A DNA stretch of 64,000 nucleotides from Burkholderia sp. SRS-46 (GCF_004343775.1 NZ_PTXL01000006.1:607671-671670); one strand, 5' to 3'; shown: positions 1 to 8,821, counted from the first letter of the stretch. The notes: a model not told the origin generated them from the letters alone. Numbers and translations: made by a program.

Positions 1-9
1 TGTTTTCAT
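1..9 (-). CDS. 5' end of a gene running off the window, probably coxB
   Basis: On the minus strand the first nine bases read ATG AAA ACA (Met-Lys-Thr) and are preceded about 5 bases upstream by AAGGA, a good ribosome binding site. This is therefore the start of a gene that continues outside the window. DUF2244 genes commonly sit beside cytochrome c oxidase subunit II genes in Burkholderia, so coxB is my guess; only three codons are visible and the identity is inference. Confidence 0.4.
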
Positions 10-82
10 AGCATCCTTACCCAAAATTTCCATTCAAACCCTCCCCCGTCGCAAGCCGCCTGCGCGGCGCCGGCCGCTCCAC

Positions 83-568
83 TCAGCCGCAGCGCCTGAG
101 CGACACGCGCAGCTCGTCGGCGAACTGCGCGCGCTTGTACTGCGCGAGATGCTGCCCGATCACAACGGTCTGCCCGCGCGATACCAGCCGAATCGGATCG
201 CGTGGCGTCGCGCCCGCCTCGACCCGCACCCAGCGCGGGTTGAATTCGATCTGCGTGAGCCGCTCCGCATCCATCCGCTCGATCACGAGCCGGTGCGGAA
301 ACAGCCTGATACGCTCGTAATCGACCGCATGGCGCGCGTAGACCGCAAACGCGATGCCCACCGCCAGCAGCTCGATTCCGGTGAAGGGCATCACGAGCCA
401 TGCCCCCTGCCACATCAGCATTGCCGCGATCGCCAGCGAGAAGCCCGCGAGCGACGCGTAAAACAGCACGAACTGGCGCGGCGACACCGAACAGTTGCGC
501 TTGATGAGCCAGTCCTCGAGGACCGGTTCCGCATTCGCCGCTTCCGCCGAAACTCTCGCTGCTTCCAT
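83..568 (-). CDS. DUF2244 domain integral membrane protein
   Basis: A 161-residue protein with two predicted membrane helices (about residues 33-53 and 58-78) followed by a soluble C-terminal half, the usual shape of the DUF2244 family. I chose the ATG at 568 because GAGG lies five bases before it; GTG or ATG starts up to 619 would add a Cys-containing tail with weaker signals. The family's biochemical role is not known to me. It is often encoded with cytochrome c oxidase genes, and the next gene downstream starts about 74 bases after it, so co-transcription with the oxidase operon is likely. Family assignment is good; function is unknown. Confidence 0.8.
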   Translation of the reverse strand: MEAARVSAEAANAEPVLEDWLIKRNCSVSPRQFVLFYASLAGFSLAIAAMLMWQGAWLVMPFTGIELLAVGIAFAVYARHAVDYERIRLFPHRLVIERMDAERLTQIEFNPRWVRVEAGATPRDPIRLVSRGQTVVIGQHLAQYKRAQFADELRVSLRRCG

Positions 569-656
569 CGCCGCCTCACGCGAATGGCATGCGATGCATG
601 CCTGCATCGGACTTGCCACCCCCTATTGCGGGGACCCCGGGGCGACAAGCTGACGC

Positions 657-685
657 ATTATAGGCGGGTTCAATGGCATCCACAA
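657..685 (-). promoter_or_regulatory. Candidate sigma-70 promoter for the DUF2244 unit
   Basis: On the minus strand a perfect TATAAT (657-662) lies 17 bases after TTGTGG (680-685, three of six matches to the -35 consensus). The start site would fall near 650, about 80 bases before the DUF2244 ATG. Seen in sequence; activity is inferred. Confidence 0.45.
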
Positions 686-802
686 GCAAACGACTATCGC
701 CTCGCGAGCCAAGCGCGACAAGCTTTCCGGCCATTTTTGGGGTGATTTTGACCCCACCTCGCGGTGCTAATTTCAGACATAACAAAACCCCTCTTTACCG
801 CT

Positions 803-1768
803 TCAGCGATTCTTCGGACGCCCCTTGCCGATGTCTTCGATGCGCACGATGCCATGCCCTTCCGCGGTCGTGCGGGGCACCGCCTTCCATGCGTGCCCGT
901 AGATCACCTCGAAGGTCAGCGGGATCGTGCCATCCGCGCGCCGGCGCGCGTCGAGCGCGTCGCCGAGCGCCTGCCGGAAGCGCCGCGACGCGCCCCGCGG
1001 CGCCGCGCGCTCGAACGGATAGGCGCCCCAGCGGCGTACGTCGGCCAGCAATGAGTCGGGGGATTTGTAGGTGACGGTCAGCACTTCCTGGTCCATCACG
1101 GGAATCTCGAAACCGCTCTCGACGAGCATGTCGCCGAGGTCGTGCATGTCGACGAAATCGATCACGCGGGCGGCGGCGGGCGCGAGGCCGAGCGCCGCCT
1201 CGGCATCCGCGCAGGCCGCGCGCAGCTCGCGCAGCGTGTCGGGGCCGAGCGTGCTGAACATCAGCAGGCCGTTCACGCGCAGCACCCGCTGCCACTCGGG
1301 CAGCACCGCGTCGGGACGCGAATGCCAGTGCAGCGCGAGGTTCGACCAGATCAGGTCGAACGCGCCTGCCGCGAACGGCAGCGCCGAGAAGTCCGCCTGC
1401 GCGACGCGCGGGCCGCGCTGGCCGAGCGCCTTGCCGAGCGACGCGGGCAGCCAGCGGCGCCAGCTCGCCTGCTCGACCTCGCGCTGCCCCGCCCGCGCGA
1501 GCATCGCGCCGGACAGGTCGACGCCGAACACCGGCGCCTCGGGAAAGCGCGCGCGCAGCGCCGGCAGGTCGTCGCCGGCGCCGCAGCCCGCGTCGAGCAC
1601 CGCCACCGGGCTCACCTTGATGTATTCGAGACGCTCGCACATCCGCTGCGCAATCTCGCGCGGCAGGAACGCGACCGCGTCGAACGCGGCGGCGCGGCGG
1701 TCGAAGATCCGCCGCAGGCGCCGGGCGTCATAGACCGGACGGCTGGATGAGGTCGAAGCTGGGGACAT
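803..1768 (-). CDS. SAM-dependent methyltransferase, BioC-like
   Basis: A 321-residue class I methyltransferase. Motif I is VLDAGCGAG at residues 57-65, followed by the acidic residue after beta strand 2 (D84, in FGVDLS). The arrangement and length resemble BioC, the malonyl-ACP O-methyltransferase that starts pimeloyl-chain synthesis for biotin, and Burkholderia copies are often annotated that way. No other bio gene is adjacent, so the substrate is uncertain. The ATG at 1768 is used; an in-frame TTG nine bases upstream is also possible and neither has a strong ribosome binding site. It is divergent from comF and has its own 180-base gap before the DUF2244 gene. Confidence 0.75.
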   Translation of the reverse strand: MSPASTSSSRPVYDARRLRRIFDRRAAAFDAVAFLPREIAQRMCERLEYIKVSPVAVLDAGCGAGDDLPALRARFPEAPVFGVDLSGAMLARAGQREVEQASWRRWLPASLGKALGQRGPRVAQADFSALPFAAGAFDLIWSNLALHWHSRPDAVLPEWQRVLRVNGLLMFSTLGPDTLRELRAACADAEAALGLAPAAARVIDFVDMHDLGDMLVESGFEIPVMDQEVLTVTYKSPDSLLADVRRWGAYPFERAAPRGASRRFRQALGDALDARRRADGTIPLTFEVIYGHAWKAVPRTTAEGHGIVRIEDIGKGRPKNR

Positions 1769-1849
1769 GTGGGGCAAACTCGCGAAGAGCCCGAAGTATA
1801 CTCGCTCGCCTCGATGCGTTCATCGAGACGGGGTCCGGGAGTTTTTTCG

Positions 1850-2620
1850 ATGAATCGCCAGCCATTTTCCCCGTCGATGCGCGTCGTTATGTCGCAGGCC
1901 CGCGCGCTGGTCGCGCGGCTCGCGACGATCGCGTTGCCGAACCGCTGCGCTCTGTGCGGCAATTTGTCACATCCGGTGATCTGCGCCGCCTGCGACGCCG
2001 CGTACTGGAACGAGGCGCGCCTGCGCTGCACCGTCTGCGCGGTGCCGCTCGCCGCCGGGCCGGCCCGCCGCGCGGCCGGCTACCGGTGCGACGCGTGCCG
2101 CGCGACGCCGCCGCCGTTCGATGCGACACTCGCGCTCGCCGACTACCGGCCACCGCTCGACGGCCTCGCGCGGCAGCTGAAATTCCACGCGCGGCTCGCG
2201 CTCGGCGCCGAATTCGCGGGCCGCCTCGCGCGGCTGATCGCCGATGCGCCCGGCGCGGACGGCGACTTCGACGTGATCGCGCCGGTGCCGCTCGCGGGCC
2301 GCCGGCTCGTCGCGCGCGGCTACAACCAGGCGTGGGCGATCGCACGGCCGCTCGCCCGCCGGCTCGGCGTGACCGCCGATGCGGCGCTGCTCGCGCGCAT
2401 CGCCGACACCGCGCCGCAATCCCGGCTCGACCGGCACGCGCGGCGCGACAACGTCGCGTCGGCGTTCGTGGTGGCCGACGACGTCGCGGGCCGCCATGTC
2501 GCGCTCGTCGACGACGTGATGACGTCGGGCGCGACGCTGTCCGCCGCGGCGCTCGCGCTCAAGGCGGCCGGCGCCGCGCGCGTGACGAATCTGGTTGCGC
2601 TGCGCACCGCGAGGGATTAA
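1850..2620 (+). CDS. comF: ComF family phosphoribosyltransferase-like protein
   Basis: A 256-residue protein with an N-terminal zinc-ribbon-like region (Cys 33, 36, 45, 48, 60, 63, 80, 83) and a C-terminal type I phosphoribosyltransferase fold whose PRPP loop is VALVDDVMTSGAT (217-229). In naturally competent bacteria ComF helps handle incoming single-stranded DNA; in other species its role is unclear. The start at 1850 has GGGAG eight bases upstream; in-frame upstream starts overlap the divergent methyltransferase promoter. ComM (17848-19404) elsewhere in the window is another natural-transformation protein. Confidence 0.85.
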   Translation: MNRQPFSPSMRVVMSQARALVARLATIALPNRCALCGNLSHPVICAACDAAYWNEARLRCTVCAVPLAAGPARRAAGYRCDACRATPPPFDATLALADYRPPLDGLARQLKFHARLALGAEFAGRLARLIADAPGADGDFDVIAPVPLAGRRLVARGYNQAWAIARPLARRLGVTADAALLARIADTAPQSRLDRHARRDNVASAFVVADDVAGRHVALVDDVMTSGATLSAAALALKAAGAARVTNLVALRTARD

Positions 2621-2675
2621 TTAGAGAGAAGCCGGCCGCTCGCACGCGGCCCCGAAGTTCAATCACCGAAGAATC

Positions 2676-3146
2676 ATGTTCAACGTCGTCCTCGTCGCCC
2701 CCGAAATTCCGCCGAACACCGGCAACGTGATCCGCCTGTGCGCCAATACCGGCGCGCGGCTGCACCTGATCGAGCCGCTCGGCTTTCCGCTCGACGACGC
2801 GAAGATGCGCCGCGCGGGCCTCGACTATCACGAATATGCGGAAATGCGCGTGCATCCGGACTGGGACGCGTTCGTCGCGGCCGAAGCGCCCGATCTCGCG
2901 CGGATGTTCGCGTTCACGACGCGCGGCTCGGGCCGCTTCCACGACCACGCGTTCCGGCCGGGCGACTGGTTCGTGTTCGGTTCCGAGACGCGCGGCCTGC
3001 CCGCGCCGCTGCTCGAGCGCTTCCCGAACGAGCAGCGCGTGCGCCTGCCGATGCGGCCGGGCAATCGCAGCCTGAACCTGTCGAACACGGTCGCGGTGGT
3101 CGTGTTCGAGGCGTGGCGGCAAACCGGCTTCGAAGGCGGCGCTTGA
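2676..3146 (+). CDS. trmL: tRNA (cytidine(34)-2'-O)-methyltransferase TrmL
   Basis: A 156-residue SPOUT-fold methyltransferase of normal TrmL length. The family signatures are visible: PNTGNVIR (13-20), FGSETRGLP (101-109) and RSLNLSNTVA (131-140), the last two forming the knotted SAM site. TrmL methylates the 2'-OH of the wobble nucleotide in tRNA-Leu isoacceptors. It lies 55 bases after comF on the same strand and is probably co-transcribed with it. Confidence 0.93.
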   Translation: MFNVVLVAPEIPPNTGNVIRLCANTGARLHLIEPLGFPLDDAKMRRAGLDYHEYAEMRVHPDWDAFVAAEAPDLARMFAFTTRGSGRFHDHAFRPGDWFVFGSETRGLPAPLLERFPNEQRVRLPMRPGNRSLNLSNTVAVVVFEAWRQTGFEGGA

Positions 3147-3164
3147 TGCGTGCCTGACGCCCGT

Positions 3165-3185
3165 TCGCGCCGGCCACCGGCGCGA
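3165..3185. terminator. GC hairpin between convergent genes
   Basis: A perfect 9-bp inverted repeat (TCGCGCCGG / CCGGCGCGA) with a 3-base loop sits between the convergent ends of trmL and the macro-domain gene. It lacks a T-tract, so a bidirectional terminator role is only plausible. Confidence 0.4.
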
Positions 3186-3192
3186 GCGCGCG

Positions 3193-3717
3193 CTATCGGC
3201 GCGCGAGCCGCGCGCGATACAGATCGTAAATGTCGGATGAAAAGCACGCGAATACGACGCGCGCGAGGTTCGGCGCCTGCGGCAGCATCTCGACGACCGT
3301 ATCGACCGCGATGTCCACCGCCTGCGCGGCCGGATAGCGGTAGATCCCGCAGCTGATCGCGGGGAACGCGAGCGACGTGCACGCGACCTCCTCGGCCAGC
3401 TCGATCGCGCGCCGGTAGCACGACGCGAGCATCTCGGCTTCGTTCTGCGTGCCGCCGTGCCACACCGGGCCGACCGCGTGAATCACGTATTTCGCCGGCA
3501 GCCCGTGGCCGCGCGTGAGTTTCGCGTCGCCGGTCTGGCAGCCGCCGAGCGTGCGGCATTCGGCGACGAGGCCCGGGCCGGCCGCGCGATGAATCGCGCC
3601 GTCGACGCCGCCCCCGCCGAGCAGCGAGCCGTTCGCGGCGTTGACGATCGCGTCGACCGCGAGCGTCGTGATGTCGACGACCTGCGCGTCGAGCGTGGTG
3701 GAACCGATCTGCAGCAT
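3193..3717 (-). CDS. Macro-domain protein, likely O-acetyl-ADP-ribose deacetylase
   Basis: A 174-residue single macro domain. It begins with the ADP-ribose binding pattern VVDITTLAVDAIVNAAN (residues 13-29), followed by the glycine loop LLGGGGVDG (32-40), as in E. coli YmdB and the human MacroD-like deacetylases. These enzymes hydrolyse O-acetyl-ADP-ribose and remove ADP-ribose from proteins. The ATG at 3717 has a strong GGAGGT four bases away; longer in-frame starts would only run over gpsA in another frame. It follows gpsA by 68 bases on the same strand and may be the last gene of that unit. Confidence 0.88.
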   Translation of the reverse strand: MLQIGSTTLDAQVVDITTLAVDAIVNAANGSLLGGGGVDGAIHRAAGPGLVAECRTLGGCQTGDAKLTRGHGLPAKYVIHAVGPVWHGGTQNEAEMLASCYRRAIELAEEVACTSLAFPAISCGIYRYPAAQAVDIAVDTVVEMLPQAPNLARVVFACFSSDIYDLYRARLARR

Positions 3718-3785
3718 GACGACCTCCACGAATGCCGGAGATGGTTCAAGCGTAATCCGCTTTGCGCGGCAACGCGACCGCCGCG

Positions 3786-4784
3786 CTACTCCGCGCGCGC
3801 GTCCCGCCGCAGCAGGCCGCTGACCGCGTCGCGCGGCGCGACGCCGTCGAACAGCACGCCGCACACGGCTTCGGTGATCGGCATCTCGAGCGACTGCGCG
3901 CGCGCGATCGCGAGCACCGCCTGCGCGCAGCGCACGCCTTCGGCGACATGCCCGAGCGCGCCGAGGATATCGTTCAGCGAACGCCCGGCAGCCAGTTGCA
4001 AGCCGACCGTGCGGTTGCGCGACAGGTCGCCCGTCGCGGTGAGGATCAGGTCGCCGAGGCCCGTGAGGCCGGTAAAGGTCTCCGCGCGGCCGCCGAGCGC
4101 GACGCCGAGCCGCGACATTTCCGCGAGGCCGCGCGTGATCAGCGCGGCGCGCGCGTTCAGGCCGAGGCCGAGGCCGTCGGCGATGCCGGTCGCGATCGCC
4201 AGCACGTTCTTCACCGCGCCGCCGACTTCGACACCGACCACGTCGTCGCCTGTATAGATGCGCATCGCGCCGTGATGGAACGCGGCGAGCGTGCGTTCGC
4301 GGCAGGCGGCCGACGCGCTCGCGACCGTCAGCGCGACCGGCAGCCCCTGGCCGACCTCGCGCGCGAAGCTTGGGCCCGACAGCACGCCGTTGCTGCGCTG
4401 CTCCGGCAGCTCGGCGGCGATCACCTGGTGCGGCAGCAGATGCGTGTCCGCCTCGAAACCCTTGCAGACCCAGACGACGTGCGCGGGCACGCAGCCGGCG
4501 TCGCGCATCGCGCGGCACAGCGCGCGCAGCCCGGCCACCGGCGCGCCGATCACGCACAGCGCGTCGTCCGCGGCGCCGTGCGCGAGCGCCGCGGCGAAAT
4601 CCGCGTCGTAGCGCAGCGCCTCGGGCAGCGCGATGCCGTCGAGATAGCGGGAATTTTCGTGCCGGGCCTGCAGCCCGGCGATGAGCGCGGCGTCGCGCGC
4701 CCACAAAAGCGTGTCATGCCGCGCGGCCAGATGGCCCGCGAGCGCGGTGCCCCAGGCACCGGCGCCGAGAACGGCTACTTTCAT
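3786..4784 (-). CDS. gpsA: Glycerol-3-phosphate dehydrogenase [NAD(P)+]
   Basis: A 332-residue GpsA. It shows the N-terminal dinucleotide motif GAGAWGTALA (7-16), the CKGF segment (107-110), GPSFA (137-141) and the catalytic lysine region GGAVKNVLA with K192. It reduces dihydroxyacetone phosphate to sn-glycerol-3-phosphate for phospholipid synthesis in the cytosol. It starts 26 bases after secB, a secB-gpsA order common in proteobacteria, and shares the rhodanese-grxC-secB-gpsA transcription unit. Confidence 0.95.
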   Translation of the reverse strand: MKVAVLGAGAWGTALAGHLAARHDTLLWARDAALIAGLQARHENSRYLDGIALPEALRYDADFAAALAHGAADDALCVIGAPVAGLRALCRAMRDAGCVPAHVVWVCKGFEADTHLLPHQVIAAELPEQRSNGVLSGPSFAREVGQGLPVALTVASASAACRERTLAAFHHGAMRIYTGDDVVGVEVGGAVKNVLAIATGIADGLGLGLNARAALITRGLAEMSRLGVALGGRAETFTGLTGLGDLILTATGDLSRNRTVGLQLAAGRSLNDILGALGHVAEGVRCAQAVLAIARAQSLEMPITEAVCGVLFDGVAPRDAVSGLLRRDARAE

Positions 4785-4810
4785 ACCCAGCACCGGTCCT
4801 TGGCCGCCCC

Positions 4811-5293
4811 TCAGTTCAGCGTCGAGCCGTTCGGCGCGCCGGCCGCACCGGCCTGCTGCTGCTGGAGCTGCGCGAGACGCTGCTCGTACAGCGCCTGGAA
4901 GTTGATCTCGGCGAGGTGGATCGGCGGGAAGCCCGCGCGCGTGATCGCGTCGGCGATGTTCGAGCGCAGGTACGGGAACAGGATCGTCGGGCACGCGATG
5001 CCGACGAGCGGGTCGAGCTGTTCGTCGGGAATGTTGCGAATGTCGAAAATGCCGGCCTGCTTCGCCTCGATCAGGAACGCGACCTTGTCCTTCACCTTCG
5101 CGGTCACGGTGCCCGACACGACGACTTCGAAGACGCTTTCCGCGAGGCGCTCGGCCTTGACGTCGACTTCGACTTCAACCGACGGCATGTCCTGCTCGAG
5201 GAAGATCGCCGGCGAATTCGGCTGCTCGAGCGACATATCCTTCAGGTAGACGCGCTGGATGTTGAAGAACGGTTGGTTTTCGACGTCGGACAT
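4811..5293 (-). CDS. secB: Protein-export chaperone SecB
   Basis: A 160-residue SecB, full length, with the conserved hydrophobic core and LEQDMPSVEVEVDV region (about residues 32-45) and a Gln/Ala-rich C-terminal tail. SecB forms a tetramer that keeps preproteins unfolded and delivers them to SecA. The start has AGGA six bases upstream. It lies between grxC and gpsA in one minus-strand unit. Confidence 0.96.
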   Translation of the reverse strand: MSDVENQPFFNIQRVYLKDMSLEQPNSPAIFLEQDMPSVEVEVDVKAERLAESVFEVVVSGTVTAKVKDKVAFLIEAKQAGIFDIRNIPDEQLDPLVGIACPTILFPYLRSNIADAITRAGFPPIHLAEINFQALYEQRLAQLQQQQAGAAGAPNGSTLN

Positions 5294-5393
5294 GTTGTTT
5301 TCCTAAAAGTGATGACGAGGCGGCCGGCCTGCGCCGACCGCCCCGGTTGATCCTGCGCGCCTGGCTGCGCGGCCGGCGGCCATTCTGCCCGAT

Positions 5394-5654
5394 TTACGCG
5401 GCTTGCAGAAGCGGCACGAGGCCGCCCGCGCGATCGAGCGTCGACAGGTCGTCGTAGCCGCCGACGTGCGTGTCGCCGATGTAGATCTGCGGCACCGTGC
5501 GGCGGCCCGTGCGCGACATCATTTCGTCGCGGCGCGCGGGATCCTTGTCGATCAGCACCTTCTCGATCTGCTCGACGCCGCGCAGCTTCAGCAGCCGCTC
5601 GGCCTGGATGCAATACGGGCACACCTGGGTGCTGTACATGACCACTTTGTTCAC
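5394..5654 (-). CDS. grxC: Glutaredoxin 3
   Basis: An 86-residue monothiol/dithiol glutaredoxin with the CPYC active site (C12-C15), the cis-proline motif TVP (53-55) and the GG pair (65-66) that bind glutathione. The start is a GTG preceded by AAGGAG at seven bases. The GTG overlaps the TGA stop of the rhodanese gene by four bases (GTGA at 5651-5654), so the two are probably translationally coupled. Glutathione for this enzyme is made by gshA-gshB further along the window. Confidence 0.95.
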   Translation of the reverse strand: MNKVVMYSTQVCPYCIQAERLLKLRGVEQIEKVLIDKDPARRDEMMSRTGRRTVPQIYIGDTHVGGYDDLSTLDRAGGLVPLLQAA

Positions 5655-6073
5655 TTCGCCACTCCTTGTTTGACGACCGGCATCCCGGCCTGCTGCCAGG
5701 CGGCGACGCCGCCCTCGAGCACGTGCACCTCGGCATAGCCCGCCGCCTCGACCGCGCGCGCCGCCTTCTGCGACTGCTGGCCGTTCTGGCACACGAGCAG
5801 CACCGGGGTGCTCTTGTTCTTCGCGACCTGCGCGATCTTCGCGCCGATCTCGCCGGCCTCGACCTGGCGCGCCGAAGGCAGGTGGCCGGAGGCGAACTCG
5901 GTGGCCGGCCGCAGGTCGATCACGACCGCGTTGCGGCGATTGATGAGCTGGGTCGCCTCCGCGGCCGACAGGCCGCCGCGGCCGCGGCGCAGCGCCGGAA
6001 ACGCAAGCAGGCCGCCGGACACCAGCAGGATCGCGATAAGGGCCAGGTTCGTGTAATCGGTAAAGAAACTCAC
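5651..6073 (-). CDS. Membrane-anchored rhodanese-like sulfurtransferase
   Basis: A 140-residue protein with an N-terminal membrane helix (about 8-26) and a rhodanese domain whose active-site loop is CQNGQQS with nucleophile C95. The family moves sulfane sulfur between thiols. The domain should lie on one face of the inner membrane, most likely the cytosolic one given its glutaredoxin partner; this is inference. The start is GTG with GGCGGA upstream. It is the first gene of a rhodanese-grxC-secB-gpsA unit, an order widespread in betaproteobacteria. Confidence 0.88.
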   Translation of the reverse strand: MSFFTDYTNLALIAILLVSGGLLAFPALRRGRGGLSAAEATQLINRRNAVVIDLRPATEFASGHLPSARQVEAGEIGAKIAQVAKNKSTPVLLVCQNGQQSQKAARAVEAAGYAEVHVLEGGVAAWQQAGMPVVKQGVAK

Positions 6074-6118
6074 GGAATTCCGCCGGAAAGAGAGAAATCG
6101 GAAAAGGACAATCCGGCC

Positions 6119-6124
6119 ATTATA
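6119..6124 (-). promoter_or_regulatory. -10 box for the rhodanese-grxC-secB-gpsA unit
   Basis: A perfect TATAAT on the minus strand, about 46 bases before the rhodanese GTG. No clear -35 hexamer is visible 16-18 bases upstream. The divergent gpmA starts at 6210. Confidence 0.4.
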
Positions 6125-6209
6125 AAATAACCGACTTGCGCGATGGCGAGCCCGTCCTCGGGCGCCGCGCGGCGCGCACCGCTTCCTTCACTACCGACCG
6201 CAAGCATCT

Positions 6210-6956
6210 ATGTACAAGCTCGTTCTCATCCGCCACGGCGAATCGACGTGGAACAAGGAAAACCGCTTCACCGGCTGGGTCGACGTCGACCTGACCGAAA
6301 AGGGCTGCAACGAGGCCTACCAGGCCGGCGAACTGCTCAAGGAAGCCGGCTACACGTTCGACATCGCCTACACGTCCGTGCTCAAGCGCGCCATCCGCAC
6401 GCTGTGGCACGTGCAGGACCGCATGGACCTGATGTACCTGCCCGTCGTGCATACGTGGCGCCTCAACGAACGCCACTACGGCGCGCTGTCCGGCCTGAAC
6501 AAGGCGGAAACCGCCGCGAAGTTCGGCGACGACCAGGTGCTCGTCTGGCGCCGCAGCTACGACACGCCGCCGCCCGCGCTCGAGGCGACCGACGAGCGCG
6601 CGCCTTACAGCGACCCGCGCTACGCGAAGGTGCCGCGCGAGCAGCTGCCGCTCACCGAGTGCCTGAAGGACACGGTCGCGCGCGTGCTGCCGCTGTGGAA
6701 CGAATCGATCGCGCCGGCGATCAAGGCCGGCAAACAGGTGCTGATCGCCGCGCACGGCAACTCGCTGCGCGCGCTGATCAAGTATCTCGACGGCATCTCG
6801 GACAGCGACATCGTCGGCCTGAACATCCCGAACGGCGTGCCGCTCGTCTACGAACTCGACGAGAACCTGAAACCGATCAAGAACTATTACCTCGGCGACC
6901 AGGACGCGATCGCGCAGGCGCAGGCCGCCGTCGCGAAACAGGGCAAGGCGGGCTGA
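6210..6956 (+). CDS. gpmA: 2,3-bisphosphoglycerate-dependent phosphoglycerate mutase
   Basis: A 248-residue dPGM. The phosphohistidine motif is RHGE (8-11, H9), with the second catalytic histidine at H182 (AAHGNSLR) and E87 in LNERHYG. It interconverts 3- and 2-phosphoglycerate in glycolysis and gluconeogenesis. Length and C-terminal tail match the family. It stands alone, divergent from the rhodanese unit, and 196 bases before the next gene. Confidence 0.96.
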   Translation: MYKLVLIRHGESTWNKENRFTGWVDVDLTEKGCNEAYQAGELLKEAGYTFDIAYTSVLKRAIRTLWHVQDRMDLMYLPVVHTWRLNERHYGALSGLNKAETAAKFGDDQVLVWRRSYDTPPPALEATDERAPYSDPRYAKVPREQLPLTECLKDTVARVLPLWNESIAPAIKAGKQVLIAAHGNSLRALIKYLDGISDSDIVGLNIPNGVPLVYELDENLKPIKNYYLGDQDAIAQAQAAVAKQGKAG

Positions 6957-7085
6957 TCCCGCCCGGCCGCGCCGGCTTCGCGCCGCGCGCGGCCGGCCCG
7001 CGCGAACCTCCTTGCCCGCGGGCGGTCGAAACGGTTTCGTGCCGGGTTTGATCCCGTTTCGGCCCGTTCCACTGGCAAGTCGGAC

Positions 7086-7103
7086 GAACAGTTATACTTG
7101 TTC
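7086..7103 (+). promoter_or_regulatory. Candidate -10 box of the protease gene inside a short inverted repeat
   Basis: TATACT (7093-7098) lies 55 bases before the protease ATG and is flanked by GAACA and TGTTC arms (7086-7090 and 7099-7103). The -35 region is poor, so this is a tentative promoter or operator. Confidence 0.35.
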
Positions 7104-7152
7104 GCTCCATCCCCGCTACCGCCACGCGCTTCCCGACCGCACCAGACTCACT

Positions 7153-8688
7153 ATGCGAATGAAATTGAAGAACATCGGCCTGATTGCCGCGGGCCTCGCC
7201 ACGGGCGTATTCGCCACGCTGCAAGTCTCGGCGTCGGCCGAGCAGAACGTCACGGCGCCGCTTCCCCTCGACCAGCTCCGCCTGTTCGCGGAAGTGTTCG
7301 GCCAGATCAAGCGCGAGTACGTCGAGCCGGTCGACGACAAGAAGCTGTTGACGGCGGCGATCAAGGGCATGGTGTCGAGCCTCGACCCGCACTCGTCGTT
7401 CCTCGACAAGACCGATTACGAAGAGCTGCAGGAGCAGACGAAGGGCCGCTTCGCCGGTCTCGGCATCGAGATCTCGCAGGAAGACGGCCTCGTCAAGGTG
7501 ATCTCGCCGATCGAGGATACCCCCGCGTTCCGCGCCGGCATCCGCCCGGGCGACCTGATCACCCGCATCAACGACAAGCCGGTGCGCGGCATGACGCTCG
7601 ACAAGGCCGTCAAGCAGATGCGCGGCGAGCCGGGCACCAAGGTCACGCTGACGATCTTCCGCAAGAGCGACGACCGCACGTTCCCGATCACGGTCACGCG
7701 CGCGGTGATCCGCGTGCAGAGCGTGAAGATGAAGCTGCTCGACCCGGGCTACGCGTACATCCGGATCACGAGCTTCCAGGAGCGCACGACGCCCGATCTC
7801 GCCGCGAAGCTGCAGGACATCTCGCGCCAGCAGCCGAACCTGAAGGGCCTGATCGTCGACCTGCGCAACAACGGCGGCGGCCTGCTGCAGAGCGCGGTCG
7901 GCGTCGCGGGCGCGTTCCTGCCGCCGGATTCCGTCGTCGTGTCGACCAACGGCCAGATCCCGGATTCGAAGCAGGTCTACCGCGACACCTACGACAACTA
8001 CCGCCTGCCGTCGTTTGACGGCGATCCGCTGAAGAGCCTGCCGCCGGTCTTCAAGACCGTGCCGATCATCGTGCTGACCAACGCGTATTCGGCGTCCGCG
8101 TCGGAAATCGTCGCCGGCGCGCTGCAGGATGCGAAGCGCGCGACGATCATGGGCAAGACGACGTTCGGCAAGGGCTCGGTGCAGACGGTCCGCCCGATGA
8201 CGGCCGACACCGCGCTGCGCCTGACCACCGCGTACTACTACACGCCGAGCGGCCGTTCGATCCAGAACAAGGGCATCACGCCGGACGTGCCGGTCGATCA
8301 GTACGCGGACGGCGATCCGGACGACGTGCTCGTGACGCGCGAAGTCGACTACACGAACCACCTCGCGAACACGCAGGATCCGAACGAGAAGAAGGAACAG
8401 GAAGATCGCGAGCAGCGCCGGATGGACCAGCTGCGCGTGCTCGAGGAGCAGAACGACAAGAAGACGCCGGAACAGCGCCAGAAGGACCGCGAGCGCAAGC
8501 CGATCGAGTTCGGCAGCACCGAGGACTTCATGATGCGGCAGGCGCTCGCGAAGCTCGAAGGCAAGCCGGTTCAGGAGTCGAAGTCGCTGCTCGCCGAAAG
8601 CACGAAGAGCCCGGCCGGCAAGTCGGCCGCGAAGGCCGCGCCGGCTTCGAAGGCCGCCGCACCGAAACCCGCGTCGGCCGCGCAGTAA
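7153..8688 (+). CDS. ctpA: S41 family C-terminal processing peptidase
   Basis: A 511-residue periplasmic protease. It has a signal peptide (about 1-29), an N-terminal helical region, a PDZ domain (about 80-165) and the S41 catalytic core. The catalytic pair is S315 in SASASE and K340 in FGKGS, 25 residues apart as in other CtpA/Prc enzymes. Such enzymes trim or degrade proteins from their C-termini and act on cell-wall enzymes or the lipoprotein partners of the envelope. Residues after about 440 are Glu/Lys/Arg-rich and end in an Ala/Lys/Pro-rich low-complexity tail, longer than in E. coli-type relatives. The ATG at 7153 begins the signal peptide; longer in-frame starts lack one. Confidence 0.9.
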   Translation: MRMKLKNIGLIAAGLATGVFATLQVSASAEQNVTAPLPLDQLRLFAEVFGQIKREYVEPVDDKKLLTAAIKGMVSSLDPHSSFLDKTDYEELQEQTKGRFAGLGIEISQEDGLVKVISPIEDTPAFRAGIRPGDLITRINDKPVRGMTLDKAVKQMRGEPGTKVTLTIFRKSDDRTFPITVTRAVIRVQSVKMKLLDPGYAYIRITSFQERTTPDLAAKLQDISRQQPNLKGLIVDLRNNGGGLLQSAVGVAGAFLPPDSVVVSTNGQIPDSKQVYRDTYDNYRLPSFDGDPLKSLPPVFKTVPIIVLTNAYSASASEIVAGALQDAKRATIMGKTTFGKGSVQTVRPMTADTALRLTTAYYYTPSGRSIQNKGITPDVPVDQYADGDPDDVLVTREVDYTNHLANTQDPNEKKEQEDREQRRMDQLRVLEEQNDKKTPEQRQKDRERKPIEFGSTEDFMMRQALAKLEGKPVQESKSLLAESTKSPAGKSAAKAAPASKAAAPKPASAAQ

Positions 8689-8705
8689 GCGCCGGCCGGC
8701 ATCCG

Positions 8706-8743
8706 ACGGGCCATCGCGGGAAGACCGCGATGGCCCGTTTTTC
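8706..8743 (+). terminator. Intrinsic terminator after the S41 peptidase gene
   Basis: A perfect 14-bp stem (8706-8719 with 8725-8738) and 5-base loop followed by a run of five T, 17 bases after the stop codon. Confidence 0.85.
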
Positions 8744-8821
8744 TTGCGCGCCTAAAATAGGCGGATACGCGCGTACGCCGCCCCGTCTCGCCTTCGCACC
8801 GCATCACGCCCGCTCCAGCTC

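Noticed and set aside
3718..4704. N-terminal extension of the macro-domain gene to 503 residues
   Set aside because: The extension overlaps gpsA on the same strand in another frame, while the internal ATG at 3717 has a strong GGAGGT.
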